DNA of 64,000 nucleotides from Desmodus rotundus (taxonomy: Eukaryota > Chordata > Mammalia > Chiroptera > Phyllostomidae): positions 45,413,998-45,477,997 of the forward strand of contig NC_071391.1 in the NCBI RefSeq assembly GCF_022682495.2, read 5' to 3'. The notes under the pieces are model-generated. The model was not told where the DNA came from. It ran no database searches and was given only the letters and a program-made list of their open reading frames with translations. Position 1 is the stretch's first letter, and every line of letters starts with the position of its first letter. A program made the position numbers and the translations under genes. This document shows, one piece after another, positions 40,101 through 52,100 of this stretch.

Positions 40101-43100
40101 ACCAGTATTTCCATATTTGAAACCCATTATTTACCTTAAAGCCAAAGTAATTATAAGAGAAATCTCGGTCATAGATAATGGCAGAATTCAGGCGCTGATG
40201 AAGGTAAAAAAAGATACCATAATTAAGACAGACTTATTTTCACAAAATCAACATTCTAGCCTTGACTCCAGAATTAAAAGTGACACAGGATACAAAAAAA
40301 AAATACTAAGTATTATTGTAGAACCACAGTCCATATCTAATGTTAAGGAAAAAAAATTATGTAAGTTAAGTATCCTAATTAGGTTAAACACATGTACATT
40401 AAAAGACTAGAAGAGCCCTGGCTGGTGTGGCTCAGTGGATGGAGTGCCGGTCTGGAAATCAAAGGATCATGAGTTCGATTCCTAGTCAGGGCACATGCCT
40501 GAGTTGCAGGCCAGGTCCCCAGTAGGTGGCACTCAAGAGGCAACTGAATGACATTTCTCTCCCTCTCTTTCTCCCTCCCCTCCCCTCTCTAAAAAATAAA
40601 ATAAATAAAATCTTTAAAAAAAAAAAGACTAGATGAAAACATAAATATAAATTATATATAAGTAAAAATATAAATGTGACTTTTCAAACTCTCCATTATT
40701 TTATAGTACATCTCTTACTAAAGAAGCAAACATGAGCATAAAAGGAACTATATATTATCCTTCAATAAGTTTTTAGTGCCCAAAGTATTGTTACTGTACT
40801 TACTAAAACATATTTTTATTATAAAAATTAAGACCATTTAAAAGTGTACATAACAATATATATGATAAACAGTAACATGTAGGATTACATTAATTCTAAG
40901 CCTCTTCAAAATCTATGGTCCTTTAACAGGTTTTATACAAACTACTGTTATGAAAATAAGATTTTATGAAAGAACTATTGTCATAGAGTATTTGTAGTCA
41001 ATAAAGCCAACTGAAAGAAAACAAAAGCAATTAGGTACAGAGTCATTCTGGATAAGAAAAATGGAGCCAGTTTTACAAAATACTATCAGTGTTTCTGTAT
41101 AAGGATCCATGTCCAACAACTAGAAAGATCTAGTCCTTTCTCTTAAATTATTAAGGCATCTTTATTGCCAAAGGCAGGTAGAGGCCTTTAGTGAATAATG
41201 GAGAACTGCTTGATATTTATTTTTCAGGTAAAATTTTTAGCTGTCATGTTATTTTGGTCTTTAACCTGTCCTCAAAATTATACATATGAACAATGCACCA
41301 GATACATATTTAGAGAGACAGCCAACTTATCATTCTATTGCCTAAAACTAAACTTTCCATCTGTGCAGATATCCATGGTAAATTAATTTTGTGTACAACA
41401 CGGCTGGCTGGGTACTTTTCCTTCTGTCCTCTGGGATCTAGTTAAGAAAGAAGTTGGAACACAAATAGGTCATTTTTAAGTTGTTCAGCAAGATCTTCCA
41501 AAATTTTACCTGAGCAACATTTTTAGGAGTCCGTTTGACAATGTCTATTACAATTTTTAAGTGCACAAACTCTTTGGCTCAGCGATTCCACTGAAAGGAT
41601 TTATCTTACCAATATACTCTTATCAGAAAAACACTACCATACAAGGATGTTCACTGCAGCAAAAAATGAATAACAAATATCCACCACTAGAGCAATATAT
41701 ATGTACACACACACACAATGACAACATATCTATGTAATCACATGCTATGCAGCTATCAGAAAGGATAGTCATAAATGCTAATACAGAACTAACTCTAAGA
41801 TAAAGTATCAACAAGAACAGTATAAACCAGACACTGCCACTAAAAGAAAAAACATATATGCGTACATACACATGTATTAGAAAATAGCACTAAGAAAATA
41901 CATTTTAAAATGCTATAATATTGTTTCTAGAGAGAAAAGCTAGTATTCAGGGAAGGAAAGAGGATTACTTGTAACCTGTATTTTTTTTTGTAGTGTTTGA
42001 ATTTTTCAAAATGTGCTTGCTACTCTAAAAAGAAAAAAAAAACCTATAAAAAATGTTTACCAGGACTTCTGGCCAAGATGGAGGCGTAGGTAGACACACT
42101 GTGCCTCCTCACACAACCAAAAGGAAAACAACAAATTTAAAAACAGAAAACAACCAGAACTGACAGAAAATCGAATTATATGGAAGTCTGACAATCAAGG
42201 AGTTAAAGAAGAAACATTCATCCAGACTGGAAGGAGGGGAGGAGATGGGCAGCTGGGTAGAGAGGACACGAGGCAAAACAGCAGCTGGAGGACCGGGGCA
42301 GGCAAGGTGGACTGGGTGGTCCCACATTCAATGCAGATAAACCAGGAGGAGCAACTGGGGATCCAGACAGACCATGCAATCCAGGATTCCAGTGAGCAGA
42401 AATAAAGACTCAAAGCTTCTGACTGGAAACACCTGTGGGGATTGAGGTGGGAGCAGGAGAAACTCCCAGCCTCACAGGAGAGTTCATTGGAGAGACCCAC
42501 AGGGGCCTAGCACATACACAAACCCACCCCCCCTGCGAATCAGCACCAGAAGGGCCCAATTTGATTGTGGGTAGTGGGGGAAGTGATTGAAAAATGGCAG
42601 AGAGTGGAGCAAGCAACACTGTTCCCTCTCGGACCCCTCCCCCACATACAGCATCATAAGGAAGCGACCTGGGTTGCCCCGCCCTGGGAACACCTAAAGC
42701 TTCGCTCCTTACTGCATAACAGGTGCAATGAGACAAAAAAAAAGAGGCCCAAATGAAAGAACACATCAAAGCTCCAGAAAAAATACAACTAAGTAATGAA
42801 GAGATAGCCAACCTATCTGATGCAGAGTTCAAAACACTGGTATTCAGGATGCTCACAGAACTGATTGAGCTCGGTCGCAAAATGAAGGAACAAAGAAAGA
42901 CTACCCAAAGTGAAATAAAGCAAAATATAAAGGGAACCAACAGTGACGGGAAGGAAACCAGGACTCAAATCAATGGTGTGGACCAGAAGGAAGAAACAAA
43001 CATCCAACCAGAACAGAATGAAGAAACAAGAATTCAAAAATATGAGGAGAGGCTTAGGAACCTCAGGACATCTTGAAACGTTCCAACAACCGAATTATAG

Positions 43101-46100
43101 GGGTGCCAGAAGGAGAAAAGGGAGAGCAACAAATTGAAAACTTATTTGAACAAATAATGAAGGAGAACTTCCCTAATCTGGCAAAGAAAATAGACTTCCA
43201 GGAAGTCCAGGAAGCTCAGAGAGTCCCAAAGAAGCTGGACCCAAGGAGGAACACACCAAGGCACATCATAATTACATCACCCAAGATTAAAGAGGAGGAG
43301 AGAATCTTAGAAGCAGCATTCATTTAGAAATAAAAGCTATCATTTAGAATGGAAGGGCAGATAAAGTGCTTCTCAGATAAGGTCAAGTTAAAGGAGTTCA
43401 TCATCACCAAGCCCTTATTATATGAAATGTTAAAGGGACTTATCTAAGAAAAGGAAGATCAAAAATATGAATAGTAAAATGACAACAAACTCACAGTTAT
43501 TAACAACCGAACCTAAAAAACCCAAAAATAAACTAAGCAAACAACTAGAATAGGAACAGAATCACAGAAATGGAGATTACATGGAGGGTTATCAGGAGAG
43601 TGGAAAGGGGAGGGAGGGGGAAAAAGTACAGAGAATAAGGAGCATAAATGGTAGGTAGAAAATAGGGGGAGGTTAAGAATAGTATAGGAAATGTAGAAGC
43701 CAAAGAACTTATATGAACAACCCATGGACATGAACTAAAGGTGGGGGGGGATAAGGGTGGGAGGGGGTGTGCACGGCAGAGGGGAATAAAAGAAGGAAAA
43801 TGGGACAACTGTAATAGCATAATCAATAAAATATATTTTTTAAAAATGTTGATCAGAAAAGCATTATACATACATCTTTATTGGCCAAAACAATATCCAG
43901 TGTTGACTTGGCCACCATGGGAGAATGTTTGCCATTTTGTGGATTTATATAGTTAAAGAGGTCTTCCATCACATCTAAAAAAAAAAAAAGAGAGAAAGAA
44001 AAGAAAAAGGTCAAAACCACTTAACAGCTAATTCACTATTTGGGTAACAGTTTAAAACTCTTTCTAAAACCATTTTTTTCATCCCACCTTACCTCAGTAC
44101 TTAGCATAGAAAGTGCTCAATAAACATATACATGCTGAATAAATAGATAATGCCTCACTTAAGAAAACAAGCTTCCACTTCCGGCCAAGATGGAGGCATA
44201 GGTAGACACACTGTGCCTCCTCACCCAACCAAAGGACAGACAACAATTTAAAAACAAAAAACAACCAGAACTGACAGAAAATCGAACTGTATGGAAGTCC
44301 AACAACCAAGGAGTTAAAGAAGAAACATTCACCCAGACTGGAAAGAGGGTAGGAGACGGGCAGGTGGGCAGAGAGGACTCCCCCCAAGGCAGCGGTGGAT
44401 GGCAGACCCTGAGAGGTGGTGGATTGTGGAGCAGGGTGGGCAAAGCTGCAGCTAGCAGGCGACGCAGCAGCTGGAGGACCCGGTGACAGACCGCACAACC
44501 CAGAGTTCCAGCGTGGGGAAATAAAGCCTCAAACCACTGACTGAAAACACCTGTGGTGGTTGAGGCAGCATCGGAGAAACTCCCCGCCTCACAGAAGAGT
44601 TCACTGGAGAGACCCACAGGGGCCTAGAGCGTGCACAAACCCACTCGGGAAGCAGCACCAGAAGGGTCCAATTTGATTGTGGGTAGCGGAGGGAGTGACT
44701 CAAAACCGGCAGAGAGTGGAGCAAGCGCCATTGCTCCCTCTGGGCCCCTCCCCCACATGCCGTGTCACAGCGCAGCAACCAGCATTACCCCGCCCACGTG
44801 ACCACCTAAGGCTCCACCCCTTTATGTAACAGGTGCACCGAGACAAAAAACATGGCCCAAATGACAGAACAGATCAAAGCTCCTGAAAAAATACAACTAA
44901 GCAATGAAGAGATAGCCAACCTATCAGATGCACAGTTCAAAACACTGGTATTCAGGATGCTCACAGAACTGGATAAATTTGGTCACAAATTAGATGAAAA
45001 AATGAAGGCTATGCTAAGAGAAAGAGAGGAAAATGTACAGGGAGCCAATAGTGATGCGAAGGAAACTGGGACTCAAATCAACGGTGTGGACCAGAAGGAA
45101 GAAACAAACATCCAACCAGAACAGAATGAAGAAACAAGAATTCAAAAATATGAGGAGAGGCTTAGGAACCTCAGGACATCTTGAAACGTTCCAACATCCA
45201 AATTACAGGGGTACCAGAAGGAGAAGAGGAACAGCAACAAATTGAAAACTTATTTGAACAAATAATGAAGGAGAACTTCCCTAATCTGGCAAAGGAAATA
45301 GACTTCCAGGAAGTCCAGGGAGCTCAGAGAGTCCCAAAGAAGCTGGACCCAAGGAGGAACACATCAAGGCACATCATAATTACATCACCCAAGATTAAAG
45401 ATAAGGAGAGAATCTTAGAAGCAGCAAGAGAAAAGTTACCTACAAAGGAGTTCCCATAAGACTGTCGGCTGATTTCTCAAAAGAAACCTTACAGGCAAGA
45501 AGGGGCTAGAAAGAAGTATTCCAAGTCATGAAAGGGAAGGACCTACATCCAAGATTACTGTATCCAGCAAAGTTTTTATTTAGAATGGAAGGGCAGATAA
45601 AGTGCTTCTGAGATAAGGTCAACTTAAAGGAGTTCATCATCACCAAGCCCTTAAATATGAAATGTTAAAGGGACTGATCTAAGAAAAAGAAGATCAAAAA
45701 TATGAACAGGAAAAATGACAGCAAACTCACAGTTATTAACAACCATACCTAAAACAAAAACAAAAGCAAACTAAGCTAACAACTAGAATAGGAACAGAAC
45801 CACAGAAATGGAGATCACATGGAGAGTTATCAACAGGGGAGTGGGAGAGGGAGAGAGGGGGAAAAGGTACAGAGAATAAGTAGCATAAGTGGTAGGTAGA
45901 AAATAGACAGGGGGAGGTTAAGAATAGTATAGGAAATGTAGAAGCCAAGGAATTTGTATGTATGACCCATGGACATGAACTATAGCGGGGGAATGTGGGA
46001 GGGAGTGGGTATGCAGGATGGACTGGAGTGAAGGGGGGAAATGGGACAACTGTAATAGCATAATCAATAATATATTTTTTTAAAAAAGAAAAAGAAAAAA

Positions 46101-49100
46101 GAACAAGCTTCCAGAATTGGAGTGAACACGGGTTCTTTAAAAAAAAGATTCCCAGGTGATTGATAACCCAACCCCATTGAGAATTATTGGTTGAAAATAA
46201 AGAAAAGCAGAAATGATAATCTCTTGTCAATACTTTTATCCTAACAAATAAATTTTCAATTTGAGATTCAGAATCTGTCTTCCCAAGCACTTCACATCTA
46301 TAAATGCACATTTAGTAAGTCCTCTCATTTGCATTTCTTTACGACATCATAGCAGTTATTGACTCTGCACTTATGTATAATACTTACACACACACATAAA
46401 TTGCTGGCTTTTTAATTGGAATGGACTTGTATCTATAGATGAATTTTGGGAGAACTGATATCTTTACAATAAATCTACTAAGTACAGAAATATAATGTTT
46501 GAGGCCCCACATAATAGATCTGGAATCAAGAGCTAAACATTTCTGTCATAGTCTAACATCTGACTTTTTATATAACAAGTTATTTAACCTTCCCTTGCTC
46601 ACATTCCCAGAGATATAAAACGGCAGCAACAGAATGAAGTATTTGCTAATGGTGACAAAGGTTAACTGTAACATTTTGCTTAACACAGAACTTGTCAATA
46701 TATATTACACATTTTTCCAATCACATCACTACCAACTACCTAAAGATGGGCTTTAAAAAAATGGCATACATGTGAGAGAAGAAAAAAATCCACTGACCTT
46801 TCCATTCAGCAAGTGAGCAGCATGAAGAATTAGGAAGTTATAGCCCCCCCTCTGCCACCAACTTGCACATTTTGCTTTTTTAAAACAAGATGTAACCTTT
46901 TTTTGACATTCAAAGTTTCATTCTACTACCCTTATAAATTTTCTAAGAATTTTAAATTATTTCTAATTTTTCCTCTAGACTCACCACTGAATACTTTCTT
47001 TGTTTCTTTGTGCAAGTTAGAGACAGCAATCCTTGCTGCCAGAATGGCATAGTCAGGGTGCTTGGTAGTCAAGGTTGCAGCTGTTTCAGCAGCCAAAGTA
47101 TCCAGTTCCACAGTAGTGACCCCACTGTATAAGCCTTGGATTACTTTCATGGTGATCTGAGCCTACAAAAATAAAATCAGGAATTACTTAAGCTTTCCCA
47201 AAAAACGATACCAAAAACCTTGAGATGGCAATGAGGAAAACAATCAAATTTATACCAAAATAAAGCAATCAACTTCCTTTTCTAAATAATTATCTTTTAG
47301 AATGGCTGACAGTGGGAAACCTCATAACGAGGATTCATAAACCAACAGAACTGCCAGAAAATGCATACTACATACACGATGAAGAGGTATCACTAAAAAT
47401 AATAAATTTTAAAATATCTACATATAGATATTTTATAGTTAATAAAGATGAACAGTTTCACAGGGAAATAGCTAAAAACAGACCAATGATTCTGTATTTC
47501 CCCATCTTTTATTCCACTTCTCCCTATATGATGGGGGATTCAGCTACATATTTACCCATTTCCTCCCAAATCTACCTAAGGACAAGTACAGAAAAGCAAA
47601 TTAATCAAACTTTAATCATTCCAATTAAAAATGAAGGTATAAATTAGGGTTGAGGCTGAGTCACCAAATAATTTAATGACCACTCTTTCTTTAGAGCTTC
47701 AGAAATTACAAAGTATTTCAACTCTCATAATCTCTGACATGTCACAATCACCTTAGGAGACAGATATTATTACTACCACCATTTTACATGAGGAACCTGA
47801 AGCTCAGGGTACTCTATCTTGCTTCCCAAGATTACTAAGACTTCTGGCTTCATGTCCTGTTCAACCTCGCTTCATTTCACTGTTTTCAAGACCATATTAT
47901 GAAAGGTTCCCCTTTTAAAGATTTTTATTTATTGGTTTTGTAGACAGGGGAAGGGAGGGAGAAAGAGAGGGAGAGAGGTATCGATGGGAGAGAGAAACAT
48001 CAATCGGTTGCCTCCCATACGCACCCGGACTAGGGACCAAACCCACAATCCAGGCCATGTGTCCTGAACTGGAATCAAACGGGTGACCTTTCGCTTTGCA
48101 GGACAACACCCAACCAACTAAACCATTCCAGTCTGGACAAAAGGTTCCCCTTTTAAAAATACACAATGCACAAGTTATTACCATACGTTTTTAAGAAGAA
48201 CAAATACTAAGTTGCATATATGTGTTTACTGAATTTTTTTAAAAAGCTTAATCCAACAGAAAATGAATGTACTGCCCAGTTGACCAAAACATGCCCCCTT
48301 CAAAAAAAGTGTGTATAATTACAATTTACGATCTGTTCTAACTATATTTTGCCTAAGACCAAGTTGTGCTCCTGATCACTTTCTTCTCAGATCTGGCACA
48401 CAAATTATATTCAGTAAGAGAGTAGTGAAGTCTTCTAAATAGTTTCTGATGCTACATGGCAAGTAATCAGAATTCAGGATAAAATAACATCTGTGTGCTG
48501 TGCCAGATATAATAACATACAGACTTTTCCAGTTGAACCTACCCTAGAAAGCATGAGTCTGCTACAGCAGCACCCTTGTACTGTGAAATGTAGCATTGCA
48601 TGAGGCAACAGATTATCTTAAAGTCAAGAAACCTTGGTTCTTCTCAATACACTCCCACTAACTTGTCTAAATTGCTCCCCTCTCTCTCTTGATCTTTCTT
48701 ATCTACAAAATAAGGAAGATGAAGTAGGATGATCTCTCAAGTTCATTCCAACTCTAACATTCTATTATTCTAATTATTGTCTAGAATTCCTAAATGTAAA
48801 AGAGAATTTATAATAAGGATATTTTAAAGTTGTATACAATTATTTTCTTTTGAGAATTTTGGTAAATTCACTGTCAAGTATCTAATTACTTATGTGCCAA
48901 ACATTGTGGATATCACAAGAATAAGATACAGCCCGCCCTCAATTCTAGAAAAGGACAGAGATATGTCATTAATTTCCATATTATGTGGAAATTAATGTTA
49001 TGAGGCCAGCACAAGTGCTAGAGAAGTACAGATAAAGTACCTAAATAATGCTGGGGCAACATGGGTGGGTTTGGAAAAAAGGTTCTTAAATACTCCATTT

Positions 49101-52100
49101 TAGGAAGATGATTTTGGAAGCCATGATGAAGATGCATTTGAAGAGGGCAAGATTATAGGAAGACCGGGAGAATACTTTAGAGACCAATACAGGCAGCAGT
49201 CTAGAGAAGGGGTGGAGGAGTTATAGAAGATAAGGAGAGAAGCAGAGTGACTTGCTTATGAATAGTTTGCTCTCTTTAATTTAAATGTTGTCTATGAAAT
49301 CTACTTTGTATTACTTAAATGTATTTTTTCTACATAGATAACAAAAAAGCAAATTTCAAACCAGTTTCTATCCAAATGACCGCAATTCCAGAACAAGCTT
49401 TACTATAGGCTTTTTCTCTTATGAATAAAACAATTTACTCAAGGAAGTCTCGTAACATAAAATGTCAATGTCAAGTTTTCCTTTTTGCTCACTTTTTAGT
49501 TCTCTGAAAAGTCAGAATTCACAGGCTAGAGCCAAAATTTAGGGAAAAAATTCTATGCAACGAATTCATTTTATATTCAAGGCCATAAGCAGAATACCAA
49601 ACCAAAATATATATCAAGTGAGAGAAAGGCCAGAGATAAGAGACAAGTAAAAAGAACACATGAAGCAAGGAACACAAGACAGAAATCATTTACTTACAGG
49701 GTCAACAAAGTCCATGTTGAGTCCATAACAAAGTTTCTGGATTCGAGATGTTATTTTGTCGAACATGACCCGCTCTTGGCGGCCATCTGAACAATCAAAC
49801 CATACAATTCATGTTAGCACTTATTAAGATAGCAATGTCAAAGAATCAAATGTAATCAACACATGAACTTTGTACTGCCCAATACAAAAGGCTATTTCAA
49901 TGGAAAAGATTCAGACCCCCCAGTAGATTCATCAAGATATTATTTTTGTATCTTCAAAAAATAGAGATTTTATTCTTAAAGTCTTCATTTCCCTCACATT
50001 ATAAATCAGATGAATTTTTACAATAACTTCCCAAATGATGTTTCTCCCCTTGCCCCATATGGCAGCCAGAATTACTCTTTAAAACTTAAATCAAAATCAT
50101 CATTACCCTGTCCAAATTGCCAATAGTGGCTGATCATTGCATTCAGTATCAAGGCAAAAATTTTTCCAATAGTCCATAGATTCCCTTATCCACAAGAGAT
50201 ACATTCCAAGACCCCCAGTGAATGCCTGAAACCACATATATTACTGAACCCTATACATATTATGTTTTTTCCTCTACATACATACCTTTCTCCTTAATCA
50301 ACTTCTTTAACTGTGTGGGAAATGGGGCAGCAGTCTGTTCATCAGCAAATGTAGCCTTTTCAGTAATTTTTACATTTTTCAGTCAAACCTATTCTTGAAT
50401 CTGTGTAACCATCCATTAATTGCAGTAAATGTCTTGGTGCCACTTGTTTCACAGGATTCCTCACTGAAATATTCATATAGACTCGATGATTTCTGATCAG
50501 CAACATGCTGACATCAATCGGAACATGTTCTTTGTTGTTTTCCATCCACAAATGAAATGCCTTTTCCTTCGTAACTAAGCACTTATATGCATTGTTAATG
50601 TAACTTTTACAATCTCAGGTTCCACAACAAAACATGGATTTTTTTCCTTCTCCAATTTCACATATAGAAGGTTCATTCTTACCATAGATCTTGGCAACCT
50701 CAGTAGATGTTTTTCTAAGTCGAGAACTTGCACACTTAAAGGAAGCACTTTATAGCTTCCCTTTGGCACATCTGACTCACTAGCATCAATTCTCTTGTGC
50801 TTCAGAACCATTAAGTAAAATAAAGGTTTCATGAACACATGGATACCTCAACAGGCGATCTGATAAGAGACAGCTAAGTAGCGCTCACAGACAGCATGGA
50901 TATGCCGGATAAAGAGATGATTCACATCTCCAATGAGATGGAGCCAGATGGCGCAAGATTTCAACAGCTACTCATAACAGCTCACAATTTAGAACTTATG
51001 GTTTATTTTTCATTTCTGGAATTTTCCATTTAATATTTCTGGATCATAGTTGACTGCAGGCAACTGAAACCACAGAAAGTGAAACCACGAATAAGGGGGG
51101 ATACTGTGTTTATTTATTGTGATTCTCCCCACCAACCCACAAGAATGTAACTTCCAAAAGAAAAAAATGTTTGCATGTTTTATTTATACCTTATCTTATT
51201 TTACTTGCGCATGTTCCCCAGTACCCATACCAAGGAGTAAGACCTAGCACACAGGAGGTACTCAATATTTTACTGACTACTAAATGATTTATAAACCTAT
51301 CTCCATTCCAATACCTTCATGATAAAGTTGGCTTAGATAATCTCCAAGGGTAATTACTGATTTTGAGTTTATTACACATAAAGAAGTACTTCTTTCCATT
51401 TGTAATTCAAGTCAATCTTCCTGAGGCAGCTTCTTAGTTTTAATATTTTGAGGATATGGAAACAAACACATGTAGGCCTTATCTATTTGGTCTTTTTATG
51501 ATTCTGAACTTAGATCATATTCCTCTTTGTCCTTTCCAACAAAAAGTCTTATTATTCTGAGTTCAACTTCAAATAGTAGTTCACCCAACCTCTATTTACT
51601 CTTACCAGGAATACCCAACCACTAAATAGCTTTAACCTTAGGCAACCGATGTAACATAATTAGTCTGTAAATCTAAAAATAAAAGGCCAAAGTGCGAGGC
51701 AATAGGCATTTATTTGAAATCCAAGAGTAGCTATTCTGGAAAGCACTGGTTCAGGCACAAACCCAAATAGTCTTCCCATTAGGAGGTGAAGGCAAAAGGT
51801 ATTTATGACAAAGGGGATGGGGACAATTACATAAATAGAAGGAAGGAATTTCTATAGGTACAGATAAGCTAACATAATGATGCTAATTTTAAAGAATGTT
51901 TTCAACTTTCAGTCCAGTAGTTGCTTTCTTGTTATTTTTGCTAATAGTTGTTTGGGATACAATGTTGCTTTAGGTCCAGTCCAAAGGTTATTCTGCCCAG
52001 TTTTCACATTCCAAAGGTTTGAAGAGTAAGACAAGCAAGGCACTTCCCCTGGGATGGCAGTTCCAACTCCATTTTAAATTGGCTCCATATACATTATTTT

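Noticed and set aside
42410..42940. 176-residue minus-strand frame, and similar ones at 44159-44617
   Set aside because: Antisense of the HAL1 5' region; the repeated peptide content reflects the shared element and not a host gene family.
42058..46101. Copies E and F as a local segmental duplication
   Set aside because: Their flanking duplications differ (AAAAATGTT versus AACAAGCTTCCA) and lie exactly at the element ends, which shows two insertions.
45736..46311. 191-residue open frame on the minus strand
   Set aside because: It covers the purine-rich 3' end of HAL1 copy F in antisense. The Pro/Ser/Phe-rich product appears at the same place in the other copies (for example 43545-43871).
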